A stretch of DNA of 7,008 bases from Chromatiales bacterium (lineage in GTDB: Bacteria > Pseudomonadota > Gammaproteobacteria > CAMYNG01), in NCBI GenBank assembly GCA_027021685.1, contig JALUTW010000398.1, forward strand, positions 1 through 7,008, read 5' to 3'. The position numbers and the translations under genes are program-made. Below, piece by piece: positions 1-6,258 of this stretch (position 1 is its first letter; every line of letters begins with the position of its first letter). The notes below the pieces were generated by a model, which was not told where the DNA came from, did no database searches, and saw only the letters and a list, made by a program, of their open reading frames with translations.

Positions 1-2024
1 GCGCGGCGCAGGGCGTCGGCCTCGCCGGCGGAGAAGCCCGCCGCCACCATGGCCAGCTTGATCACCTGTTCCTGGAAGATGGGCACGCCCAGGGTGCGCT
101 CCAGCACGCCGCGCACCGCCTCGCTGGGGTAGGTCACCGGCTCCAGGCCCTGGCGCCGGCGCAGGTAGGGATGGACCATGTCGCCCTGGATGGGACCGGG
201 ACGGACGATGGCCACCTCGATGACCAGGTCGTAGAAGCAGGCGGGCTTCAGCCGCGGCAGCATGCTCATCTGCGCGCGCGATTCGATCTGGAACACGCCC
301 ACGGTATCGGCGCGCTGGATCATGGCATACACGTCCGGGGCCTCGGCCGGCACACTGGCGAGATCCAGCCTGCGGCCGCGGTGTCGTGCGACGAGATCGA
401 AGGCGCGGCGAATGACGCTCAGCATCCCCAGCCCGAGGCAGTCCACCTTGAGCAGGCCCAGGGCGTCGATGTCGTCCTTGTCCCACTGGATCACCGTGCG
501 CCCGGCCATGGCGGCGTTTTCCACCGGCACCAGCTCGGCCAGGCTGCGGCGGGCGATGACGAAACCGCCCACATGCTGGGACAGGTGGCGCGGAAAGCCC
601 ACCAGCTCCCGCGCCAGCGCCAGCAGGCTGCGCACCCGCGGCTGGTCCGGGTTCAGCCCCGCCTCGCGCAACTGGCGGGACGTGATGTCCGGCTCCCACC
701 AGGCCACGCCCGCGGCCAGGCGGTCCACCTGTTCCCGGCTGAAGCCCAGGGCCTTGCCGGCGTCGCGCAGGGCGCTCCGGCGCCGGTAGCGGATCACGGT
801 GGCGGCCAGGGCGGCGCGGTGGCGGCCGTACTTGCCATATATATATTGGAGTACCTCCTCCCGGCGCTCGTGCTCGAAGTCCACGTCGATGTCCGGCGGT
901 TCCCGGCGCTCGCGGGAGACGAAGCGCTCGAACAGCATCTCCATGCGCGAGGGATCCACCGAGGTGATGCCCAGGCAATAGCACACCGCCGAGTTGGCGG
1001 CCGAGCCCCGGCCCTGGCACAGGATGCCGCGGCTGCGGGCGAAGCGCACGATGTCGTGCACGGTGAGAAAGTAGGGTTCGTAGCGCAGCTCCCCGATGAT
1101 GCGCAGCTCGTGTTCCACCTGCGCGCGCACCTTCGCCGGCGCGCCGTCCGGCCAGCGCGCCCGCATGCCCTCGAAGGTGAGCCGGCGCAGCCAGCTTGCC
1201 GGCGTCTCGCCGTCGGGCACGATCTCCTCCGGGTACTCGTAGCGCAGGCTGTCCAGGTCGAAGCGGCAGCGTTCACCGATGCGCACGCTCTCGGCCAGCC
1301 AGGCCGGCTCGAACAGGCGGGCCAGCACCTCGCGCGGGCGCAGGTGGGCCTCGCCGTTGGGGGCGAGGGCAAAGCCGGCGGCATCCACCGTGGTGTGCAG
1401 GCGGATGGCGGTGACGAGATCGAGCAGCGGCTTGCGCTCGCGCACGTGCATGACGGCGCCGCCGCAGGCCACCAGCGGCAGGCCGCCGGCGCGGGCCAGG
1501 CGGCGGGCGTGTTCCATGCGTTGGTGGTCATCGGCCAGCAGGTGGCGGTGGACACCGATCCAGGCGCGGCCGGGGAAGACGTGGGCCAGCCAGCGGGCGG
1601 CGATGGCGTCGTGATCGCCGCCGCCCGGGATCAGGATGGCCAGGCAGCCGGGCAGGCCGCCGTCGAGATCGCCCCGGCCCAGGCGGTACTGTCCCTTGGC
1701 CGTGCGCCGCCGGCCGGTGGTGATGAGCCGGCACAGGTGGCCGTAGCCGTTACGGTCTTCGGCCAGCAGTACCAGGCGGGCGCCGTCATCGAGCCGCACC
1801 TCGGTGCCGGTGATGAGCTTGAGGCCGTGTTCCTTCGCCGCCAGGTGCGCGCGCACGATGCCGGCCACCGAGCACTCGTCGGTGAGGGCCAGTGCGCAGT
1901 AGCCCAGCGCCGCCGCCCGCGCCACCAGCTCCTCCGGGTGCGAGGCCCCGCGCAGGAAGCTGAAATTGCTGATGCAGTGCAGCTCGGCGTAGGCTGGTGT
2001 GTCGTTGCGGTGATTCAGGTTCAT
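1..2024 (-). CDS. dnaE2: Error-prone DNA polymerase DnaE2 (ImuC), 5' part; runs off the left edge
   Basis: C-family DNA polymerase alpha-subunit paralogue. It is the polymerase of the ImuA-ImuB-DnaE2 translesion complex, which copies damaged DNA with errors during the SOS response. The frame is open from ATG at 2024 to base 1, about 674 codons; family members are usually a little over 1000 residues, so the C-terminal third is outside the window. The PHP domain begins at residue 13 with AELHCISNFSFLRGASHPEE, a DnaE2 signature. Its metal-binding HxH is incomplete (H16, then I18). The glycine loop GRGSAANSAV is near 338-347. PDIDVDF at 377-383 supplies catalytic D380 and D382, and KVDCLGLGML supplies D528, matching E. 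coli PolIII D401, D403 and D555. LSQHVGGFVI is also present. No active-site residue seen here is lost. The start fits the family N terminus, but the Shine-Dalgarno is weak. It lies last in the visible operon, 232 nt after the DUF559 gene. Identification is firm. Confidence 0.97.
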   Translation of the reverse strand, partial: MNLNHRNDTPAYAELHCISNFSFLRGASHPEELVARAAALGYCALALTDECSVAGIVRAHLAAKEHGLKLITGTEVRLDDGARLVLLAEDRNGYGHLCRLITTGRRRTAKGQYRLGRGDLDGGLPGCLAILIPGGGDHDAIAARWLAHVFPGRAWIGVHRHLLADDHQRMEHARRLARAGGLPLVACGGAVMHVRERKPLLDLVTAIRLHTTVDAAGFALAPNGEAHLRPREVLARLFEPAWLAESVRIGERCRFDLDSLRYEYPEEIVPDGETPASWLRRLTFEGMRARWPDGAPAKVRAQVEHELRIIGELRYEPYFLTVHDIVRFARSRGILCQGRGSAANSAVCYCLGITSVDPSRMEMLFERFVSRERREPPDIDVDFEHERREEVLQYIYGKYGRHRAALAATVIRYRRRSALRDAGKALGFSREQVDRLAAGVAWWEPDITSRQLREAGLNPDQPRVRSLLALARELVGFPRHLSQHVGGFVIARRSLAELVPVENAAMAGRTVIQWDKDDIDALGLLKVDCLGLGMLSVIRRAFDLVARHRGRRLDLASVPAEAPDVYAMIQRADTVGVFQIESRAQMSMLPRLKPACFYDLVIEVAIVRPGPIQGDMVHPYLRRRQGLEPVTYPSEAVRGVLERTLGVPIFQEQVIKLAMVAAGFSAGEADALRR

Positions 2025-2034
2025 TGCCCGTTTC

Positions 2035-2075
2035 TTGATCCCCTCACCCTGACCCTCTCCCGGAGGGAGAGGGGA
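2035..2075 (+). repeat. GC-rich hairpin repeat, copy A
   Basis: The copy begins TTGATCCCCTCACCCTGACC and continues into a perfect 9-bp stem, CCCTCTCCC (2053-2061) with GGGAGAGGG (2065-2073) around a GGA loop. It lies 10 nt upstream of the dnaE2 start and forms the outer left end of the inserted unit. Its stem is intact, and it faces copy B in the opposite orientation. No T-run follows, so it is not a standard terminator. Confidence 0.85.
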
Positions 2076-2153
2076 CCGTCTTTTCGTGTCCAGCGGGGGT
2101 TCGATGCCGCGACCGGTTTTTTCTGTCCTGGAGTTACCCTGCAATGCGGGGGC

Positions 2154-2171
2154 CAGGGGCTATCGCCCCTG
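2154..2171. other. Small perfect hairpin between repeats A and B
   Basis: CAGGGGC and GCCCCTG form a perfect 7-bp stem around TATC. It is not followed by a T-tract on either strand. It lies in the otherwise featureless 150 bp between repeats A and B, upstream of dnaE2, and could fold in the operon mRNA. No function can be assigned. Confidence 0.5.
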
Positions 2172-2224
2172 CTTGTTCCTTGTTCTCACTCCTTGTCCCT
2201 TGACCCTCGTCCCTGCGCCGAAGG

Positions 2225-2259
2225 CGCCCTTGGGGGAGAGGGTTGGGGTGAGGGGGTCA
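2225..2259 (-). repeat. GC-rich hairpin repeat, copy B
   Basis: On the minus strand it reads TGACCCCCTCACCCCAACCC and then CTCTCCCCCAAGGGCGC. It belongs to the same family as copy A but in the opposite orientation. The second stem arm is eroded, leaving only a short pairing. The first three bases are the stop codon of the DUF559 gene, so gene and repeat abut exactly. Confidence 0.85.
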
Positions 2260-2604
2260 GAAGTCGTGACGGTTCAAGGTCGAAGCAATCGTTTCCAGTA
2301 CCTCCGGCAGTGAACCGAGAATTTCATGGTTCCAGAACCTCAGAACACAGTATCCCCGTGCTTTCAGCCATTGTGACCGTTTTTCGTCATACCCTCTTTG
2401 CTCCACATGCTGGCCACCATCTGCTTCAACAACAAGCCTTGCCTCGATGCAGGCAAAGTCCACGATATAGGGCCCCATGATCACCTGCCGGCGGAACTTA
2501 TATCCGAGCATCCGCCTGTTGCGCAGGTGCTGCCACATCAGCCGTTCGGCATCGGTCATGCTGTGCCGCAGCCGGCGGGCGCGGGCTTTAAGCACGTCCT
2601 CCAT
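2257..2604 (-). CDS. DUF559 endonuclease-domain protein (Vsr-like fold)
   Basis: Small protein of 115 residues, the full length of a stand-alone DUF559 domain. The family is assigned to the PD-(D/E)XK/Vsr nuclease-like fold, but its cellular role is not established. Visible family landmarks are MTDAERLMWQHLRNRRM (16-32), GYKFRRQ (34-40), GPYIVDFACIEARLVVEADG (44-63), GGQH (63-66) and GYCVLRFWNHEIL (84-96). D49 and E60 are the likely acidic active-site residues. ATG at 2604 is chosen because GGAGGA stands 6 nt upstream. The frame stays open further upstream to 2802, but that part only translates GC-rich repeats (a TPTLSPKGERG-type peptide) and is not believed. The TGA stop is part of repeat B. 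The gene sits between imuB and dnaE2, where this operon normally has nothing, and repeats bracket it within about 20 nt on each side. It is likely co-transcribed with the SOS genes. A role in mutagenesis is not implied by the sequence. Confidence 0.92.
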   Translation of the reverse strand: MEDVLKARARRLRHSMTDAERLMWQHLRNRRMLGYKFRRQVIMGPYIVDFACIEARLVVEADGGQHVEQRGYDEKRSQWLKARGYCVLRFWNHEILGSLPEVLETIASTLNRHDF

Positions 2605-2620
2605 GTGTGTCCTCCCGGGT

Positions 2621-2660
2621 TTGATTCCCTCGCCCCGGCCCCCTCCCGGAGGGAAAGGGG
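2621..2660 (+). repeat. GC-rich hairpin repeat, copy C
   Basis: It starts TTGATTCCCTCGCCCCGGCC and ends GGAGGGAAAGGGG. It shares the layout of copy A with several substitutions (CGCCCCGG instead of CACCCTGA) and has an imperfect stem. It begins 16 nt upstream of the DUF559 start, just beyond that gene's ribosome site, and is the inner repeat on that side. Confidence 0.8.
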
Positions 2661-2721
2661 AATGCCTTTTCAGGTGCGGTGGTGGCTCGCAGCAGGTGGC
2701 AAGATCATTGCCACTGCATTT

Positions 2722-2766
2722 CCCCCTCTCCCCCTTGGGGGAGAGGGTTGGGGTGAGGGGGATCAA
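2722..2766 (-). repeat. GC-rich hairpin repeat, copy D
   Basis: On the minus strand it begins TTGATCCCCCTCACCCCAAC. It then forms a perfect 11-bp stem, CCCTCTCCCCC (2724-2734) with GGGGGAGAGGG (2737-2747) around TT. It is the outer right end of the inserted unit and is the inverted counterpart of copy A, starting with the same TTGATCCCC and CTCACCC blocks. It has the best preserved stem of the family. Confidence 0.87.
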
Positions 2767-2810
2767 TTCCGGCTCCAGGCCTGGTACCTGTTTTTTCACC
2801 ATTACTCTGT

Positions 2811-2828
2811 TCCCTCCTGGAGAGAGGG
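2811..2828. repeat. Degenerate hairpin-repeat fragment, copy E
   Basis: TCCCTCCTGGAGAGAGGG resembles the stem part of copies A and D but lacks the TTGATC-CCTCACCC arm. It lies between copy D and the imuB stop codon. It may be a decayed copy or chance purine-rich sequence; similarity is limited to about 18 bases. Confidence 0.4.
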
Positions 2829-2885
2829 CGCTGTTTCACCATACGATGCTTCTGTCCTTCGTCTTCTGATGCGACCACCGGCCGC

Positions 2886-4316
2886 TCACCCGAACAGCCC
2901 GTGCAGAAACCATCGCGGCGGCGTGTGCGGCTCGCGGTAGATCCACAGCCGCCGCCGCTGGAGATCCTCGGCCACGAAGTAGTCACGCTGCACGGCATGC
3001 CCGTCCCACCATCCGGCCTCGATGCGCTCGGGGCCGGCCAGCAGGCGCAGGCGCCCGTCGTGCCACGGGGTGCCCGCCCGCACGGCCAGCGGTTGCGGCT
3101 CCTCCAGCAGCCACAGCGGGCGGTGGCGGAAGTGGGGCGCGTGCAGCTCGCCGCCGCCGTCGCGCCAGGCCCGTTCGGGCCGGTGGTCCGCCGCCGGCGC
3201 CGGTGCCAGCAGGGCGTCGCCGCCCAGGCGTGCGGCCAGCCGCGCCAGCAGATGCCGCCATTCCCGGTCGCGGGCGGCGGCGCCCGGAAACAGCTCGTCG
3301 CTCTGCGGTGCCAGGGGCGGCAGATGGTCGGCGCGCAGCCCCAGCGCGTGCACCGGTGCCGGCAGCGCGTGGTGTTCCAGCCGCGCGCGCACCAGTTCCT
3401 GCAGGGCATCGGCATCGCGGGTGAGGGTGCCGCAGGTGAGCGGCAGCCGCTCGCGGCCGCGTTCATGCTCCAGTTCCAGTTGGAGTGCATCGATCCCGGT
3501 GCCGGTGGCGCGCAGCCGTCCGGCCAGTTCCTCCAGCAGGCGGCGGGCGGCGAACACCAGCGCGGCGCTGTCGGTGGCCGCGGCCGGCAGCTCCAGCCGC
3601 CCGCGGTAGCGGGGCGGCGGCCGCCACGGCGGCTGCGGATCCGGCACCCGGCCCAGGGCGCGGTCCAGCAATGCCGGCAGCTCCGGGCCCAGGCGGCGGG
3701 CGAGCCCGGCGCGGGGCAGGCGCAGGCAGTCGCCCACGGTGGCCACGCCCATGCTCGCCAGCGCCCCGGCGGTGTCAGGTGCCAGCTCCAGCGCCGCCAG
3801 CGGCAGCGGGCGCAGGGCCGCGGCCAGTGCCCCCGTGTCGCGAATTACCTCCTGGCGCCCGGCCCGGCACAGCATCCACGCCGCGGCGGGCACCGGCGCC
3901 GCCGCCAGGTACGCGCGCACACCCAGCCGGGCGAGGCCGTGGCGGACCTTGCGCAGCGCGGCCTCCAGCCCGCCCAGCAGGCGCAGGCTGCCGCCCATCT
4001 CCAGCAGCAGGCCGTCGGATCCGCGCAGGCTCACCTGGGAGGTGAGGCCCAGCGCCCAGCCGGCAAGATTTTCCAGCGCCTCCCGTTCGGCGGCGGGCCG
4101 GCGGGCATGGGTGTGCAGGCGGGGACAGACGCCCAGGGCCGCGGCCAGGGGCATGCCCGGTATCACGCCGACGGCGCGGGCGGCGGCGTTGCACTGGTGG
4201 ACGCGGGGCAGGGCGGCGTCCTCGTATATCGCGTGGGGCTCGCGATGGGTCCCCGGCATGCCGCGCAGGACGAGGTCCAGCGCCAGGCGGTGGAACCTAA
4301 GCGCGAACCACAGCAT
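2886..4316 (-). CDS. imuB: ImuB, catalytically dead Y-family polymerase-like mutasome subunit
   Basis: 476-residue Y-family polymerase homologue. In known systems ImuB is not a polymerase itself but bridges ImuA, the beta clamp and DnaE2. Start MLWFALRFHRLALDL is the family N terminus; an upstream ATG at 4388 in the same frame would add 24 unlike residues and lie deeper inside imuA. The polymerase motif that should read SIDE is LLLEMGGSLRLLGG (103-116), so the catalytic acids are absent, as expected for ImuB. A helix-hairpin-helix-like segment lies at about 187-222 (MGVATVGDCLRLPRAGLARR). A little-finger-like region follows at about 248-320. The family C terminus DYFVAEDLQRRRLWIY (446-460) and RWFLHGLFG (468-476) is complete. 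I could not identify a clear beta-clamp peptide; DELFPG (340-345) is only a possibility. It overlaps imuA by 20 nt with no good Shine-Dalgarno, suggesting translational coupling. Confidence 0.96.
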   Translation of the reverse strand: MLWFALRFHRLALDLVLRGMPGTHREPHAIYEDAALPRVHQCNAAARAVGVIPGMPLAAALGVCPRLHTHARRPAAEREALENLAGWALGLTSQVSLRGSDGLLLEMGGSLRLLGGLEAALRKVRHGLARLGVRAYLAAAPVPAAAWMLCRAGRQEVIRDTGALAAALRPLPLAALELAPDTAGALASMGVATVGDCLRLPRAGLARRLGPELPALLDRALGRVPDPQPPWRPPPRYRGRLELPAAATDSAALVFAARRLLEELAGRLRATGTGIDALQLELEHERGRERLPLTCGTLTRDADALQELVRARLEHHALPAPVHALGLRADHLPPLAPQSDELFPGAAARDREWRHLLARLAARLGGDALLAPAPAADHRPERAWRDGGGELHAPHFRHRPLWLLEEPQPLAVRAGTPWHDGRLRLLAGPERIEAGWWDGHAVQRDYFVAEDLQRRRLWIYREPHTPPRWFLHGLFG

Positions 4317-4923
4317 GGCCGGGGGCAAGGCGCAGGGTACGGCGGCCCCAGCCGCCGCGCCGCTTGAGGATCTCCACCTCCAGTCCACCCGCCACCGGGT
4401 GCAGGGCCAGGCGCAGCGCCGCCGGCGAGTGCTGGCGCGCGCAGGTGGCGGGCCGCAGCAGGACGGCCAGCGCCTCGCCCGCCTCGGCCGCGAGCTGCAG
4501 CCGCCGCAGGCGGCGGAGGGAAGCCTGCCTCATCCAGCCCAGCACCGCCCCGCACACGCCGCTCTTGAGGGCCTGTTCCATGGCCCACCAGCAGCCGGCG
4601 GCATCGGCGGTGCGCACCACCCGCAGGGCGCCGGACGGGATCCCGGCCGCGGCCAGCGCGGGAGCATAGGGCAGATACGGCGGCGCCACCCACAGCAGGC
4701 GGCGGCCGTCTTCGGCCAGCCGCGCCAGTGCCGGCAGCAGCAGGCTCACCTCGCCCACCCCCGCGGCAGGCAGCAGCAGCTCGGTGAGGCAGCCCAGCGG
4801 CCAGCCGCCCAGCTCGGCATCCAGCCCCGGGTGGCCGCTGGCCACGGTGCCGCCCCGGAAGCGGGGGGAGGGCGACCCCCCGCGCCAGATGTCGGCGCGC
4901 TCCAGCAGGGCGGCGGTGTTCAT
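4297..4923 (-). CDS. imuA: ImuA, RecA/SulA-like mutasome accessory protein
   Basis: 208-residue protein of the ImuA family, distant RecA-like proteins required together with ImuB and DnaE2 for damage-induced mutagenesis. Visible signs are HPGLDAELGGWPLGCLTELL at 31-50, the glycine-rich LLPAAGVGEVSLLLPAL at 50-66, RRLLWVAPPYLPYAPAL at 74-90 with the family's LPYAPAL, and a second strand region around GVCGAVLGW (122-130). The 50-66 segment sits where RecA has its Walker A loop but lacks the GKT, so ATP hydrolysis is doubtful, as is usual in this family. The start ATG at 4923-4921 overlaps the lexA TGA as ATGA, and the 3' end overlaps imuB by 20 nt. No convincing independent ribosome site is seen, so translation probably depends on lexA. 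It would be expressed under LexA control. Identification rests on both sequence and position. Confidence 0.93.
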   Translation of the reverse strand: MNTAALLERADIWRGGSPSPRFRGGTVASGHPGLDAELGGWPLGCLTELLLPAAGVGEVSLLLPALARLAEDGRRLLWVAPPYLPYAPALAAAGIPSGALRVVRTADAAGCWWAMEQALKSGVCGAVLGWMRQASLRRLRRLQLAAEAGEALAVLLRPATCARQHSPAALRLALHPVAGGLEVEILKRRGGWGRRTLRLAPGHAVVRA

Positions 4924-5519
4924 GGCTGCAGGCCGCTGCGCAACACCCCCACGCCGATGCCTTCCACCGCCAGGGACTGGCGGCGCAGGTCCACGCGGAT
5001 GGGCTCGTAGTCGGGGTTCTCCGGGAGCAGGTGGACGATGTTGCCGCGGCGGCGCCAGCGCTTGACGGTGACCTCGTCCTCCAGCCGCGCCACCACGATC
5101 TGGCCGTTTTCCGCCACCGGCGTACGGTGCACCGCCAGCAGGTCGCCGTCGAGGATGCCGGCCCCGCGCATGCTGTCACCCCGTACCCGCAGCAGGTAAT
5201 GGGCGCGCGGGGAGAACAGGTCCGGGTCCAGGCGGTGGTGGTCCTCCACGTGCTCCGCGGCCAGGATGGGCGCACCCGCCGCCACCCGGCCCACCACCGG
5301 CAGGCCGTCGGCCACCAGGCGGATGCCGCGCGAGGCGCCCGGCACCAGCTCGATGGCGCCCTTGCGGGCCAGGGCCCGCAGGTGCCCCTCGGCCGCGTTG
5401 GGCGAGGCGAAGCCCAGGGCGGCGGCGATTTCCGCCCGCGTGGGCGGCAGCCCGGTGGCCGCCACCGTCTCGCGAATGAAGTCCAGGATGCGGCGCTGGC
5501 GCGGTGTGAGTTCCTGCAT
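4920..5519 (-). CDS. lexA: LexA SOS repressor/autoprotease
   Basis: 199-residue LexA, near the usual 202. It represses SOS genes and cleaves itself when RecA filaments form on damaged DNA. The winged helix-turn-helix is at 1-69, with LPPTRAEIAAALGFASPNAA at 24-43 and ARKGAIELVPGASRGIRL at 51-68, almost E. coli-like. The cleavage bond is A81-G82 in VGRVAAGAP. The catalytic dyad is S116 (RGDSM) and K153 (EVTVKRW). All three lie exactly three residues before E. coli A84-G85, S119 and K156, so autocleavage should be intact. The recognition helix reads SPNAAEGHLRAL, with Gly45 where E. coli has Glu45. MQELTPRQRR at 5519 is the family N terminus; upstream in-frame codons would run through the operator. 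The gene heads the imuA-imuB-dnaE2 operon. That position, as for lexA2 genes in Pseudomonas and Xanthomonas, suggests it may be a second LexA. Confidence 0.98.
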   Translation of the reverse strand: MQELTPRQRRILDFIRETVAATGLPPTRAEIAAALGFASPNAAEGHLRALARKGAIELVPGASRGIRLVADGLPVVGRVAAGAPILAAEHVEDHHRLDPDLFSPRAHYLLRVRGDSMRGAGILDGDLLAVHRTPVAENGQIVVARLEDEVTVKRWRRRGNIVHLLPENPDYEPIRVDLRRQSLAVEGIGVGVLRSGLQP

Positions 5520-5548
5520 GTTCCGGCCCTGGGTGGATGGATGACCAG

Positions 5549-5568
5549 TAGTGTAAATATATACACCA
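5549..5568. promoter_or_regulatory. Probable LexA operator (variant SOS box) upstream of lexA
   Basis: The core palindrome GTGTAAATATATACAC (5551-5566) pairs at 7 of 8 half-site positions. The 20-base site agrees with the E. coli SOS consensus at 16 of 20 positions. The invariant outer C and G of CTGT/ACAG are replaced symmetrically by G and C. The site ends about 30 nt before the lexA start and contains AT-rich, -10-like sequence in a very GC-rich region, as expected for an autoregulated lexA promoter. It would control the whole lexA-imuA-imuB-(DUF559)-dnaE2 operon. No second box of this type was seen near dnaE2, the DUF559 gene or the integrase. Confidence 0.7.
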
Positions 5569-5613
5569 TCCGGGGAAAGAGCGCCAGTCCGAACGGGGCA
5601 CGTCCCGGCGCCG

Positions 5614-5642
5614 TGGCGCACCGGCCCGGCGTTGGCTAATAT
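5614..5642 (+). promoter_or_regulatory. Weak candidate promoter for the DUF4258-like/DUF2283 pair
   Basis: TAATAT at 5637-5642 is the best -10-like hexamer in the 140 bp between the lexA operator and the first gene of the pair. At a 17 nt spacing the -35 position (5614-5619) reads TGGCGC, a poor match. The leader would be about 60 nt and contains a short CACAC/GTGTG inverted repeat (5692-5708) around the ribosome site. Low confidence. Confidence 0.28.
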
Positions 5643-5710
5643 GATTCAGACGGGCAGGGGTTGCGGCGGTGGCCGGCAGGGAGGCGTTTTTCACACAGGG
5701 AACGTGTGTT

Positions 5711-5947
5711 ATGAAGACCACGTCGTATTTTGAATCGATACGGACGAGGCCGGATCGAGCCATCATCCGCGAAGCCTGGATTATGCAGGTCGTGGAGTCA
5801 CCAGAAAGAGAATTAGTGCAGGACGACGGCCGGATCCGGCGCTGGGCCAGAATAGACGAGGCTGGTGGCAGATACCTTCGTGTGGTTTTGCTGCCCGATG
5901 GCCAGACCGTCCACAACGCATTTTTCGATCGAGGATACAAGCCATGA
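5711..5947 (+). CDS. Small DUF4258-like protein, first gene of a two-gene pair
   Basis: 78-residue protein. Landmarks are RTRPDRAIIREAWIMQVVES (11-30), then QDDGRIRRWARIDEAGGRYL (37-56), RVVLLPDGQTVHNAFFDRGYK (57-77). The pattern of a helical start, two or three strands and a terminal HNAFFDR motif resembles small DUF4258-type proteins often encoded just before DUF2283 genes. Family assignment is from memory and not certain. ATG at 5711 is preferred because AGGGA lies about 9 nt upstream; an in-frame ATG at 5669 would add 14 unlike residues and has no better ribosome site. Its TGA overlaps the next ATG (ATGA), so the two genes are translationally coupled. No signal peptide or membrane segment is seen. 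The pairing suggests a toxin-antitoxin-like module, but neither activity is shown by the sequence. It is transcribed divergently from lexA. Confidence 0.75.
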   Translation: MKTTSYFESIRTRPDRAIIREAWIMQVVESPERELVQDDGRIRRWARIDEAGGRYLRVVLLPDGQTVHNAFFDRGYKP

Positions 5948-6141
5948 AAGTGAAATACTTCGAGGATACGGACACCCTCTACATCGAATTCCGCGACACG
6001 GACATTGTCGAATCCCGGGACCTGGACGAGAACACCGTTCTCGATCTCGACGCCGACGGCAACATCTGCGCCATCACCTTCGAGCACGCCAGCCGGCGCA
6101 CCGACGTGACCCGCCTCACCGTCGAAGGCATCGCCGCCTGA
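5944..6141 (+). CDS. DUF2283 family protein, second gene of the pair
   Basis: 65-residue protein with the DUF2283 pattern: MKVKYFEDTDTLYIEFRDTD (1-20), VESRDLDENTVLDLDADGNI (23-42), CAITFEHASRR (43-53). The domain is a small, acidic, beta-rich fold occupying the whole protein. Its biochemical function is unknown. The start overlaps the stop of the preceding gene by 4 nt, which fixes both the frame and the coupling. Acidic partners of this size encoded with a basic small protein are often antitoxin-like. That reading is inference only, and the usual order (antitoxin first) is not followed here. No separate promoter is visible. Confidence 0.85.
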   Translation: MKVKYFEDTDTLYIEFRDTDIVESRDLDENTVLDLDADGNICAITFEHASRRTDVTRLTVEGIAA

Positions 6142-6151
6142 ATTCAGCCCA

Positions 6152-6183
6152 CCTCCTTCCTCGCAGAAAAGGATCGGAGGAGG
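6152..6183 (+). terminator. Imperfect hairpin after the DUF2283 gene
   Basis: CCTCCTTCC (6152-6160) can pair imperfectly with GGATCGGAGGAGG (6171-6183), about 10 nt after the DUF2283 stop codon. A TTTTT run follows only at about 6196-6200, some 13 nt past the stem, so this is a weak fit to an intrinsic terminator. It is the only candidate for ending this two-gene transcript before the convergent integrase remnant. Confidence 0.25.
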
Positions 6184-6258
6184 ACGACCTGGGCATTTTT
6201 ACTCTGACAGGATCAAGCCATCCAGTGGGAACTGTACCCCCCACCATCTGCCCCCTTT

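Noticed and set aside
835..856. AT-rich near-palindrome CCATATATATATTGG inside dnaE2, resembling an SOS box or promoter
   Set aside because: It encodes the conserved QYIYGKYG segment and lacks the CTGT/ACAG or GTGT/ACAC ends. It is notable only for a rare ATA codon in a GC-rich gene.
171..2480. Very long plus-strand open frame (769 codons) opposite dnaE2
   Set aside because: It mirrors the codon pattern of the GC-rich dnaE2 gene, has low-complexity Ala/Gly/Arg/His composition, matches no family I recognise, and runs through the repeats.
2772..2797. CCAGGCCTGG palindrome followed by TTTTTT on the plus strand, like a terminator
   Set aside because: No plus-strand gene lies upstream to terminate, and the stem has almost no loop or only a 4-bp alternative pairing. 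On the operon's strand the T-run is an A-run.
2605..2802. N-terminal extension of the DUF559 gene to an ATG at 2802
   Set aside because: The extra 66 residues translate repeats C and D, while a strong ribosome site sits directly before the ATG at 2604, where family similarity begins.
2901..4367. Long plus-strand open frame (488 codons) opposite imuB
   Set aside because: It is an antisense shadow of imuB, rich in Gln, Ala, Gly and Arg, with no recognisable domain. The minus-strand frame gives a full-length ImuB.
5520..5621. Longer LexA start at 5621 (34 extra residues)
   Set aside because: The extension would translate the operator palindrome and gives residues unlike any LexA N terminus. 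MQELTPRQRR at 5519 aligns with the family start.
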